Below, piece by piece: positions 13,559-24,606 of a stretch of DNA of 64,000 bases. Within the stretch, counting starts at the first letter, position 1; the number at the start of each line of letters is the position of its first letter. The notes under the pieces were generated by a model. It ran no database searches. It was given only the letters and a program-made list of their open reading frames with translations, and was not told the DNA's origin. Position numbers and translations under genes: made by a program. The stretch comes from Taenia hydatigena. Taxonomy: Eukaryota; Platyhelminthes; Cestoda; Cyclophyllidea; Taeniidae. The DNA lies in assembly GCA_036345935.2 (NCBI GenBank), contig JADWOT020001132.1:1-64000 (forward strand), read 5' to 3'.

Positions 13559-16044
13559 GTAAGAATAATTGAGATAAATGGAGACGCCATTAGAGACGCA
13601 GTGACAATACCCATTTATTGAAGAAAACCTTTGCCTGCGTGTACGTCGAGTGTGCTCCTGTGGCGAGATCTTAGGTTTGACGATTGTGCTGACGCTGCAG
13701 CAACAGGAATTTAAAGATAGAATTGCTGTTTTTATTCGCCGACAGATAGTCGACTATTGTCTTTATTGCATCACACTACCCTTCTGTAGGTATTTGGAGG
13801 TTACATCGAACGGAATATGAAGATTTAATAGGCCAAAGGAGCGATAACTGATATAGACAATCAGTTAGGTGGAAATACTACTAGCATTACTACCATAAAA
13901 GTAAAGTTAAAGGCAATAATCCAGTTGACAGAACAATTGAGCATTAAGAATAAGTTGACATTTGGATGGGAAAAAAGTCACACAGACACCTGACTACATC
14001 AAGATGGGCTGGCTCAATGTTTGCAATTTAATGTTTCATGGCCGATAGAATGCAGGGCCTTTTCATTTTCTGGCTTTGTGGCTGAAGCTTCCATCGCTCT
14101 CTCACTCTCTCTCATCACTGCGACCTCACTCTCTCCTCCATCCATTCATCCATCCATTCCTCCATTCATCAACTCATTAACCCATTATTTCTGCTTTTCA
14201 CACGACTTTACTAAAACGTATACATCTAACTTTTACTTTTTGCCCTTTTTCCAATTCCGACCGAAGCACGTATTCTGCTCTCCCTCTATCATCACTGTCT
14301 AAGCATCAGCGCTAAGCGCAACACAAAATGCACTTATCTGTGCTTTTGCCGATGCAACTTAAACACGAACAACCCAACAAACATTAATATCGATGAAATC
14401 ATGAGCCTCCGATCGATAACGGCGGCAACACTGCGACCGCCAAATTCACCAGCGCCTACAACGCGGCCACTGGCACCTCTTTTATTAGTATTACGCTAGT
14501 CACTTCAGTAGCTTAGTGAATATTGGTAGATTGTAGTGGGTCGGTGGTTGAGTAGACCTTACAATGTTCACGTTTTTTGTCATCGTTGTATGCATTTGGC
14601 TTCAGGTTGGATGCAAAAGTGTTGCTTCTTGTGCAAAAATGTTGCAAATGCACTCCTTTAGATACACTCTGCTTGCATGGATGCTCTGCAGATAGAAGGG
14701 TGGGCGGCCTTGTTTGTATCAATTTCATCGTCTTTCAAGCAACTATAAATTGCTGAGAAAACCCAATCTAACAGAGGAGTGGAAGTTGGCCTGGCAGCGG
14801 TGAGGAGGGCATTCCTGCATATACTTGTACAAATCTGCCTACGACTCACTAGTGGTCGTGTTGTCTGCGGTTCCTTAGCAGAGCCACCTAGGTGACAAAA
14901 TGACAAGGTGCTCTTATTTACAAAATAAATCTGATCTTAGAAGCAAAGCACATAATCCTCTAAAATGGGAGTTTCCACAAAGCAGTTTATGCAGACGTTC
15001 GTATGGAGGAAGTGGAAGAGAACTAGACAGGTACATCTGGTATGAAGATTATCGGATTTTAATAGCTACTAATTTCATCGTCTTGCCTAGAAGTGGGCGG
15101 GTTTTAAGGAAGAAATGTAAACGATGCAGACTATGCAATGGCTGAAATCGACTGGGAATGCAGAAGAGAAAAGATTTTGCAAGGATCACAAGCATAAGTA
15201 GAGTGCAAATAAAGCCAAAGAGGAAAAAATTGGCGCGATGGGAGAAGCGGGATAAGGGAAAGTACTTGCGGTGAATTACGTAATTCTTTACCCTCGATGA
15301 GGTCTAAAAGGTCCACAACACTCTGTAGAATGTAATCAAATGGTGGTGACGCCTTGTAATCTGCGCGAATTGCTTCTCTTTTCTTTCACTCAGACACTCA
15401 TCCGATCTTATGACTGGCGAATGTCTCCTTGATCCATCTGCTTGATTCTTGTATCATGGAGATAAAGCAAAAGCCCCCATCAATTTTCGTGTCAGTAGCC
15501 TGCCATAAATTCCGACGCAGGTTTTCCTTATCCTGTGAGGTTTTTAAGCCCGATAATTTATTCCTTTCGGCATGTCAGTCTTCAAGTCTGCAATGTAACT
15601 AATCCCAGCTGCCAATTGTTTGTTTCGCCTCCAGTTATGAGCATTATCCTCTTAGTGCTCTTATCCTGCCTTGCCAATAATTGGGTAGAATTCGTCTTGA
15701 TGTTTTTGAAGTAGCTAAACCTGATACCTCGAATTCCTTTTTTCCACCTCCTGGAACTAATGTAGCCTGTTTGCTTTGTAGCATTAGCTAAAACCCTTGG
15801 TGATTGGCAGTAGGATTGACAAAAGTCTTCAACGCGCCGATAATTATCTGCCGCCAATTTCTCACCCGTATTTAAGGCACAGGTCATGTTGACCTGCAGT
15901 GGACTAGGCGCTTCAAGTAGCAACTGCAGTGCATGATTTGGACTTGAAAGACTTCCATTTTACTTAAGTAGCTAATGCACAACTGGAAGATACCTGAATA
16001 ATCTAGACTATGGCTCTTCTTATGGCTCCTTACTTTTAATGTTG
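13559..16044. other. Gap with low-complexity sequence only
   Basis: Apart from the CT-rich and CCAT-rich patch at 14090-14180, this holds only short ORFs without domain signatures. The longest, 113 codons on the minus strand at 15582-15923, resembles nothing I know and has no supporting splice structure. Confidence 0.4.
14137..14175. repeat. Imperfect CCAT tetranucleotide tract
   Basis: Interrupted CCAT/CATT units sit inside a longer CT-rich patch (about 14090-14180). Simple-sequence DNA; it explains the serine/isoleucine/proline-rich ORF that overlaps it. Confidence 0.8.
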
Positions 16045-16550
16045 CTTATGCATTCTATCGTCCACCGTGAATTTTACCAAATGATCTCTTTTGTAACTTT
16101 TCGTACACTTTGCATTGCTAGTTGGTTAAAATTTGATAGATACGATTATTACTTTTAGTTCTTACTTATCTTTCTTAGAGCCCACGACATTAGCTGGCAA
16201 TTCTGCAAGATGAAGAGGTTCCCGCGATGAAACTCATGCGTTATGGCGTCAACGGTAGCAGAACACGAGCAAGTGACTAAAAAGAGAGATTTAAGGAGTA
16301 GGTTAATGCTTTTCACCGTAAATTTTTCTAATGACCTTTTTAGCAACTTTTGAACACCTCGCACAGCTAGCTAATTGAAGTTGATAGACACGATTATTGC
16401 GTTCAGCTCTTGCTTTTCCACCTCAGAGCCCACTACGTTAGCTGTCAAGATGAATAAATTCCCGTGATGAAACCCATGCGCTATTACGCCAATAGCAGCA
16501 GAGCACGAATAAATGACTGCAAGGAGGTGCTTAAGGAATATATTCATGCT
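16045..16550. repeat. Tandem duplication, two diverged ~240 bp units
   Basis: Unit 1 (about 16045-16305) and unit 2 (about 16306-16550) align along their length. Shared landmarks include the ACCGT-AATTTT block (16063 and 16314), the GATAGA-ACGATTATT block (about 16135 and 16383), AGAGCCCAC (about 16178 and 16425), GATGAAAC-CATGCG (about 16226 and 16467), and the GACTGCAAGG/GACTAAAAAG tail. Corresponding points lie about 240 bp apart. Divergence is substantial, so the duplication is old. No coding frame is conserved between the units. Confidence 0.75.
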
Positions 16551-16723
16551 TTACAATTGTTGCGATTCTAGTTTTTGAAACCACTGAAGACATAGAATGT
16601 TTACAATGACCAGTTCGATGGCGACTGGGGAGCCTCGAACTCAAATAGGGATGGCAAAATGATGGCTATTTCCTTAGTAGGCTATTTTTCGCCACTGTTC
16701 TTTCCCCTTGATTATTATTTCAG

Positions 16724-17533
16724 AACTGGTGTCAACGTATTACTGTGCTGAGATGGATGTCCTTATGAATGCTCTCACGGCCAATTAAGACCAGATCAAA
16801 AGCATCTCCCTCCAAACTTCAAAACGAGGTAAGTTCTAATCAAACATTTCAAGTGGGTTTCGGTGAAAATCATCTGCTGAAGAAGAGATAAGATTTACAA
16901 GAAAAAATCCTTCTTTGTAGTGACACTCGCGCCTTGATCAAAGCCTTCTAAAACTTGTTTGATTACAAACCATTAGCAATAATAAACGTCTGCCAACATC
17001 CCTTTGATTATTCTCCATACCACACTGAAGCTGGATGCTTGAGCTTAGTCCGTCTAAATAGGTAATAGGCACTTTGAAGAAGTTGTAGAAGAATCGTGTC
17101 TCGCGCTATTGTCTTTAACCCCTTCTCGTTGAGGGGCGGGCGAATGGAGCAGCAGCACGTGTGGCGAGTCATGTGATATACTATTTTGTCCTGTCTTATG
17201 ACAAAAAGGAATATGCCGAGTGATGCATGGTAATGTTAGATTGAATTACTTCGCGTCTCAAAGTTATTGTCGATTAAGTGGGTGGGGTTGAGCAATCTCT
17301 ATAGTAATGATTCACCTTCTGCCCCTGTTAGAATGAGCCTTATCCTTCATGAGATCATGCTGTTTAACCAAAAATTATTTTTAATAGCGTAGCACAACAC
17401 TTACTTTCACTCATTTTAGGACTCTACAGGCGCGACAACCCTGCAGTTTATGCATTTGGAAGCACAGTGGTATGAGATCAGTCGCGACTGTCAGTCTGCG
17501 AATTGTCAGGATCCATTTGCGTTGCGGAAACTT
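16724..17533 (+). pseudogene. Two splice-bounded coding exons, unidentified, one with a nonsense codon
   Basis: Exon a (16724-16828) lies between a TTATTATTTCAG acceptor and a GTAAGT donor. It reads LVSTYYCAEMDVLMNALTAN, then TAA (16786-16788), then DQIKSISLQTSKR. Exon b (17420-17533) lies between CATTTTAG and GTGAGT and is open for exactly 38 codons, including LQFMHLEAQWYEISRDCQ. Both look like helical, coiled-coil-prone protein. They may not be adjacent exons of one gene: exon a ends in phase 1, while exon b reads best in phase 0. If they are linked, an exon is missing between them. The family is not recognised. The in-frame TAA in otherwise protein-like sequence suggests a pseudogene or an assembly error. 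Confidence 0.38.
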
Positions 17534-20361
17534 GTGAGTTCTTTGTCAGCCAGTCTTGTCCGATCAGTCAAAAATTTCATGCGTGTAGATACGTTGTCAT
17601 GAAAGGAGGCACCTACAACCACTACAGCGCTGTACCATTGTAGAACGAAATCAATTGCCACGAACTTCCTCTTGAAGAGGACCAAGCATCATAAAACAAG
17701 CAACATACCTACAGCATGTTCTAGAATCACTAGAGATGATTATCTTGACCACCCTGATTCATCGAATCATCCAAGGCTGTATTGTGTAACAAGCTACAAT
17801 CGGTAAGAAAACTTGTCTAAAAGGAAGCAGCAGAGTGAACATTGGAAGTGGTGGGGAACATCCTCAATGTGGAAATTTCGGCAGTTTATGTTGGTTAAAT
17901 TAACGCTAAGTTTGATTCATGACTGCACCTTGTTGCGTTAAAAATAAAAGAGTATCAATTAACTTGGAGATCTGGAGACAAGCAGGGATCTACAATTTTA
18001 GCGTTGAAGCAAAATCAAATAGCGCATTATGCAACGAGTTTTGCAGTTAAGTCATTCGCTCTAACAATCTTTAAGTTAAATGAAACGAACAACTTTTTTT
18101 GCAAAATGAGCTTAGGTGCTCCAAAAACTTTACCACGACCCGCCTGCTCTCCTCGTTTTGCTGACAAATGCAGCCTAGTGAATCCGCGATACACCATGAA
18201 AAGAAGGCAGCTATTTGTGGAATGAAATGATAAAGTGATGTGACAAAGTTGCCGACAAAAGTTAGGATTGAAATGATTTGACCACTAGCAGCTCTTTCGC
18301 GCGCCACTCGAATCTAAGCTAGAGCCGATTCACTTGATATTTTTGTGAATAACATGAAACAAAATCCCTAACCAAAACAAGCATATCTATTCAGACTGAC
18401 GTAGGCATTGATACATATGCGTTTATATCCCTAAATATGAGGAAAAATGAAAAGCGTACTTAATCACGGTGTTTATGCGGCTACAATCGCTGTTAAAAGT
18501 AGCGTCATTAAATTTTAAACTACAAGTATTCAACCAAAGCATATGATTGGATATGCTTGCCCAAAATTATTCAATGGCAAACAAACGATTTATCGAATTT
18601 GAGGTGCCTCTGGAATAAATAAAAGTGGTTTTGTATAAGCCGGTTCGTGAGGCGATATAGCTTGAGTGTCTGACTCATTTGTGATGGCCGACCAAATAAA
18701 GGATCACAAGTGAGAGACGGGGTTTCTATTGTTCTAACCCAGAATGCCCACCTGCTTACCCATCCCTTCCCTTCGCACACTTTTACGCGCGGATCTCTCC
18801 ACAGATCATTGCGACAGTAGTGCCATTACCAATTAATCATATCTATCTGCCTGCCATTTCCGCTCTCTACAGCAGCTTCTGCGGTGAGAGACCACAAAGA
18901 TCACAATGCTACAAGGAGAGGAAGGTGGATGTGTCAGACATTTTTGATGGTGAGAGTTGTGCTAATGAGTTAGCGTGAAGACAACGACAGCTGTCTCTTG
19001 ACGCCATGGTGGAGTTTCTGACCCTAGATGTATGTTCAAATCACGTCGGTGTCAGTGAGCTTTACTCTTCTCTCCCTTGTCTTTCTACTCCGCCATGAGG
19101 CCTGCAAAGCACATTGCACTTGATCCTGTCTGCACACTCTACACTCTGTGATACCCAATGAAGAAGATAGCAGGAGGCAGAGGTGGAAAGGTGATGAAGG
19201 AGAAGTGTGCATGTAAGTACAGAGAATTTGTGCGGTGGGCAGGAATGCAAAATGTTTACGACAATATGGCCTGATCGTAGCCAGCAGAAAATGGATTAAT
19301 TGAAGATGATGTGGCTACGATGCATTAAAAAAGAGGACACATGTTGAGTACAAGCACAGCATCGGGTGGCACAGAAAAGATTGCAAAAGCTCTACCACCA
19401 CAGCTACAGGAATGTTTTGAACCCGCAACCTCCTGAGTGAAAGCTTGACGCTCTATCCCCAGCGCCAATATAGCTCTGATTTTGTTTCTTACCGCATTTC
19501 TGGTTCCACCGGCTCATGGCTTTGGCTGCTAGCACTCATCCTCAATCCTTACCGCATGGCGCGCTAAAACTGCACTTCTACACTCATTCAATTTAAGACT
19601 GCTTCTCCACATGGCTTATGTGCCGGCATTTTTGATGCAGTCTAGCACCACACCACGCCATTGGAGGAGATGTGATGCATTGTATTTGCTTTTAGTCCGT
19701 GTGGGAGTGGGTGTTTGTAGCATATGTAGACCGTTATGATCGTCCTGGCAAAGTGCCACACTTTGTCTGTTCTACACTTTCTAGCATGATTTTAAATGAC
19801 ATTTGTGTCAGCGAAAAGGAAGCACTGTAAAGAACAATGCATTTAAGTTGATCCCACCGGCTAAAAATGTGACTAGAAGGTAAATGTCTTTGCTAGATAT
19901 AGCATTTTTGCTCAACTACCTGAAGATGGCTGCCGGGAACTGGGCTAATGTGTCTCAAAGAATCTCCTTGCTTTTGTCACCACATTCGCATTACTGTCGC
20001 GCTGCCTTTGACGGGGCTCATTAAGCCACTGACAGTAATATATTTAAAACAAATTGAATCCTTTAGGTATCAAAGAGATTAGATCAATACTTAAATGTGT
20101 TGTTACAAAACCAATTTATAGATTGTCTTACATTTATTTTCAAAAAGCAGGGTCAAGCTTTTATCATCTTTTATTAGTTAAAAACTTTAAAAAAATGCAT
20201 GACATAATGACTGACCACTCTTAGCAGACAGTGCTGACTTAGGAGAAAATGTGGCATTGGAACTTGTCCCAGGATGAATATCCAAAAATATTCGCACAAG
20301 ATAATGACTCTAGACTGTTGAACCTATGAGTTTTTACCTTTTCTCCATTTTCTTACTTAAG
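17534..20361. other. Gap containing a tRNA-like element, otherwise nothing
   Basis: The only structured item is the tRNA-like SINE head near 19.4 kb. ORFs here are short, overlap on both strands and lack domain signatures. Confidence 0.4.
19400..19475 (-). repeat. tRNA-derived SINE head or decayed tRNA gene
   Basis: On the minus strand, a box A-like TGGCGCTGGGGATAGAG (about 19451-19467) is followed about 30 bases later by a box B-like GGTTCAAAA (19415-19423). Between them lies GCTTTCACTCAGGAGGTTGC, which resembles the anticodon region of a tRNA-Glu(UUC)-type gene. The T-stem does not pair (GCGGG against CATTC) and no acceptor stem closes, so this is not an intact tRNA. A second TGGTGGTAGAGC follows on the same strand. 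RNA polymerase III-type internal promoters are typical of tRNA-derived SINEs. Confidence 0.45.
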
Positions 20362-20740
20362 CTTTATGTGCGGAAGTCCGATTTTGCCCTCAATAAGCCT
20401 CATTCCTTCGACAGCGAAGCCGATTTCGCAAGGTTGGTTGTAGAGGTGGGAGTATTTTTTTAATTAAGGCATAATTTCTTCTTATTTAGTGAACAATCCT
20501 GCTTCTTGCTTCATAGCTGCAAAGGATAGAACGAGCGTCTCTGTACACCACAGTCATTGGAGTGCTCTACCCTATCGCGAATTCCGACAGCACGCAATTC
20601 ATTCAGCGGTTCTTCCATAAGGCAGTAAACCACAGTCTCGTGCTGACGATTATGTGCGCAGGGGTCAAAACAAGAAATAATGTTTCCTTAGTGTGACTCC
20701 ATTTATCGCAACGTTGACTCCTTTGTCGTTCATCTTTGCG
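20362..20740 (+). CDS. Three consecutive exons of an unidentified gene
   Basis: Three exons join without a stop: 20362-20445 (28 codons), 20517-20624 (36 codons) and 20692-20740 (16 codons plus one base). Acceptors have strong pyrimidine tracts (CTCCATTTTCTTACTTAAG, CTTCTTGCTTCATAG, ATGTTTCCTTAG). Donors are GTGGGA (weak), GTAAAC and GTGAGC. Both introns are short, 71 and 67 bp. The joined peptide runs SDFALNKPHSFDSEADFARL, then LQRIERASLYTTVIGVLYPI, then IQRFFHKA-CDSIYRNVDSF. It looks like one helical soluble domain, and the junctions preserve phase 0. I do not recognise the family. Exon 3 ends in phase 1; a possible next exon after GCTACAG at about 20803 soon meets a stop or a weak GTATTT donor. 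No upstream exon was found. Confidence 0.45.
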
Positions 20741-23141
20741 GTGAGCGTAGCTAATGGCTTCTTGATTCTGCTATAAGCTGAAAGCTACAGTAGGAGCAGA
20801 CATATTCAGTCGACGTCGCATGTATTTGCAGTCCTGAATTTTGCAAATAAGATTGATATTGTGTCTGCAGTATTTATTCCTTACTGGGGTTCTCAATGAG
20901 GTATGATGATCCTAAACAGCGCATTCCTTGAAATGGGAGGCATCATTTAAAGGGGTTGGAACCGTTGGTAGCATGCATTCATGCTGCATCGACTCGCTTT
21001 GTTTGGTGCTCAAAGCAAGATACTCATGTCTGCCTTTTACCCAACTACTCAAGGTCATCTTCAATAAATTATACAGTTAACATTTCTTCAATCGTTTTTG
21101 ATAAGTAAACATTCCACACCCATTTGCACTCGTATAACACGTGTGGGAGTAGAATGGGCCCAGTAAGGCACCACCAACCTCCCACTAGCCATGACAACTC
21201 AATGCACTTTTACGTGTGTTCCCAGGGCGAGAAACTTAAAGCAATCAACCCCTAGATGGTACGCATAAGATCAGATCCACCACCTCAACCCAACAACCTT
21301 ATTGTAGGCTATCGTACGGCCCAAAATCTTGACAAACTTTTGTTCCGCGTCAAAAAATTGTTTAAAATAACTCTTATCCTTAAAAAAATTAGGACTAGGA
21401 CAAACTATTTCTGCAGCTGTTACTGCACGCATCCAAAAGAAGGATTCGAAAAATGCGCCGAGATTAGTGGTTTTAGTAGAGGACTGGGGATAACTGCATC
21501 ACCTTGAGATGGGATGGGGCGCAATTTGCTCAATCCACTTGATGCTAAAGTGTTACTTAAAATATACTAGATTTAATGATTATGAGTCTCCGACCATGCT
21601 TACTTGATGCTACTAGGATATTTTTGTAGGTTAATTCCCATCATCTCCCACTACGAATTCTAATTCAGAGAGCAAAACAGGTTTACCAAACAAGGTAGTC
21701 TAAAATTCTCATTGTGTAAAGCTAACAGCCAGCTGTCCTGCAGTTCCCAAAAATATTATAATTGTCTTTTAGTTTTAACAATAAGAAGAAGGAGTGCCAG
21801 TTCCCAAAAAATTGGCCAAAGCGAGATCCAGAATCACGAAGAAAAGCAGGTCCAGCAAGACCCCTGAAAGAGGTTTAATTTAAAGTTCGCAACCCAAAAT
21901 GGCCAAGGAGCCCATCTCTACTGAGTTGGTTAATGCAATTCTAATCGCGTTCAATATAAGGGCAATTGCTGCGAATGAGCGAAAACCCAAAACACGTTAT
22001 TCACTTCTAAGGACAATACAAAAGGTAGATTTGGATTTTCGAGTGTTAATAGAAAAAAGTATGAGTGCGCAGTTAGGGACCATTGCATCAAAGTTAAATG
22101 CGTAAAACATTCCCAAATGTACAACATAAAAAGCTAGATAGATGAGAGTTGACAAATTTTAAGATGATTTTGCATCGCCAACAATCTATTCTACTGATTG
22201 CCAATTAGTAGAGCTTATAGGGTCATCATATGCTGAAACGTCCGGCACACTCGATGCAGATTTAAGCGTATAACACGCTATCGTATCGACTCTTCAAAAC
22301 GCTTACAAGGGCCTAAGCTTCTGCATCATAACACACACACACATGGGTCATAATCTTCGTAAGGTGCTGTCAAATGGGCCCTGTATTTCTGTCCTCGTAT
22401 TTTATGCCACCCAGATTCAAATCGGCCTGTTAGCCTGAAAAACCTGAGCTACGTTCAGCTAAAATTTGCACAGAGCACTCACAGTAGAAGCAACAATGTT
22501 TTTCTGACCCAACCAGGAATGCTTTAATAACGCCAATTCACTGCAATGAAGATGTCTCACTTCCGAGTTGTTGTCGTATCCCTAACAGCGACAAATCGGG
22601 CTACTTATCGACCTGTGTGATGTGTTTACCTATTTGAAGACTTAACATTGACCGAGAAGAGGGAGTCCCAAGAACATCTTGTGGACATCATCAGCGAGCA
22701 TTAACAAGAATTTGCAGACAATGTGCCTCAATGGTCAACAGACTGACAGCTATGTTTGAGACTGACGAATTTTCATCACGCCTTTCTTAATAACCCTTTC
22801 ATATGTGGTTACAAAACAGCGAATGTTAATTCTGCGAATTGAAGAAAAGCTACTTTGTGATTATAGAGAAACCAAATTTATAACTTTTAAAACATTTCAT
22901 AAATGTATCACAAAACGCATAGATTTAACGTGTTTGTATGCTCTGCATTTTCAGCCCAGAAATGCTCGATCAGGCAAACCATGTGGAACAATGGCCTTCG
23001 GTGAAGTTCGACACGCAAATTTACATGGTTCTGCAATCTGTGATAAATTTTGAAATTTTATAGAGGCATACCTTGATGCAAAATCACTAGGGTGTTTTAA
23101 GGTGCTTATTGGGACGTGTGCATTGCTTTTTATTATTCTAG
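20741..23141. other. Gap, no supportable gene
   Basis: It contains a 68-codon ORF starting at 21899 (KPKTRYSLLRTIQKV) after a lysine/arginine-rich open stretch, and a short (AC)n run near 22330. Neither shows a recognisable domain or splice structure. Confidence 0.35.
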
Positions 23142-23380
23142 GTCAAATTTATTAATTAGTTCTAACTCCATTCCCACAAATATCGTCGCCTCTCAAAGCG
23201 TTCCATTTGGACTTTGCTGCACAAACCCTGGCATATATGATATAGTGGCACAGCTTGAAGCAACTCAAGCTGAGACAACGGCAACGGCAGCATTTTTCCA
23301 CCTCAGTACTTCAGAATCGCCTATTTTAATCAGACGAGGATATGCAGCCTCTAATACCAGAAGTGCCTCTTATGGCACAG
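23142..23380 (+). CDS. Possible single exon, unidentified protein
   Basis: A TTTTTATTATTCTAG acceptor and a GTAGGA donor bound 239 nt that are open for 79 codons in one frame (phase in 2, phase out 1). The peptide is Ser/Thr/Ala-rich, with segments VPFGLCCTNPGIYDIVAQLE and ESPILIRRGYAASN. No domain is recognised; it may be a linker or disordered region. A second frame is open in the last part, so this is only moderately persuasive. Confidence 0.32.
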
Positions 23381-24273
23381 GTAGGAAGCCGTTTGCCATC
23401 CTTCGCTGTAGGTTTGCCATTTTGGTCATCCGCCTTCATGCTTTGCTTTTATTTATTTAATCATGCATGCTTAGCCACCCTCAGTTCGAAACAAGTAATT
23501 TTGTACTTGTTTCCTTTTTCGTTTGCCTCTTTTAAAATAAGCTTCTAGAACATTCGGCTCCCTGTATCCTCACCAGCAGTGAGTGTTCATGCCGTTGCTC
23601 AAGTACTTACCCATCACCCTCAACAATCCGCTAATTATGGGTCAATGATAGAGGACTCTGAAAGCTCCAAATTGTTCATCTATATTTCCCAAGGGCATAG
23701 TGAAATGCGCCTAATTACCCTTCTGGGTCGTTTAGGCGAATGTTAAGTGTGAAGGTATTTGTGATAAGAGTAACAAACCAGAGCATTAGTTTCGATGTGT
23801 ACACACATTAGATTAATTGTTTTAATTTCCACATTCTCAGGTGATTGCAGTGTGTTCAATCAAAGGCTTTGTTAAGAATGAAAATCCTTTGAGTGTGCAG
23901 AACGCGATACCTGCGATGGGCGGAGAAGTTGTGGGAAGGAGAGGATTAAAAGTTCAGCTGAAGTACTCCATTAGTGTACCTATCTTAAGCTTCAGGCCCT
24001 AACCACTTCCATAGCTCCTGCCGGTGTGCTTTTAAGTAGTTTTCTTTTTCTCATTAAGGCCAATTTGGAATTATGCATTTTAAGTATTGACGCTGTGTAG
24101 TGGACTGCCGATTAATTCTATAGCTCATTCTTCTTAGTCCCTATCAATTTCGCTAGATGATTCATAGCCTCGAGGGTAATTAATCTGGCGCGTTAGTAGC
24201 ATTCAAATCGATTCCAAATTTCCATTTTGAAAACATTTATACAGGCTTTTACTGACTCACTATGATGTTGTAG

Positions 24274-24606
24274 GTTTCACCTCTCAGTGTTTGCATGAGT
24301 TCCATCAGTGTCCTCACCGATGTTGTTGCCCTCAACCCCTACACCCTTGTTGTGCTGCGCGACTACCAGTTTGAATGAATTTCTAGTGAATGTACTTTAC
24401 TTAGCTCTACCAAATTGGTACATGCAACTTAGCTCTCCACATTGCGAGTCATGCCCTACACGGATTTCAAATGCTCCTCTCCGCTTGCCTTGGCTGGTGC
24501 AAAGTTTCGCGCCTTTACTCGTATCGTCGCAAGTATTCTCTCCCAGGATTCTAATTATGTTAATTTTTATGAACCCTTCACGCCTTGCAGCACAATTCCT
24601 TTATAG
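24274..24606 (+). pseudogene. Coding-like island in two pieces, unidentified
   Basis: Piece 1 (24274-24378), after GTTGTAG, is open for 34 codons and reads SSISVLTDVVALNPYTLVV followed by LRDYQFE and TGA. Piece 2 (24433-24606), after CAACTTAG, is open for 57 codons and includes SPLALAGAKFRAFTRIVASI and NYVNFYEPF before TAG. Both have the texture of a folded protein, but there is no convincing donor after piece 1, so the stop may be a nonsense mutation. No family is recognised. Confidence 0.28.

Noticed and set aside
13603..13818. Open frame of ~72 codons (LQQQEFKDRIAVFIRRQIVD) after the possible exon at 13419-13558
   Set aside because: Protein-like, but the only acceptor gives the wrong phase to join the upstream exon, and there is no start codon or other support.
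15582..15923. 113-codon minus-strand ORF
   Set aside because: No recognisable domain, no splice support, and sequence texture like chance ORFs elsewhere in the window.
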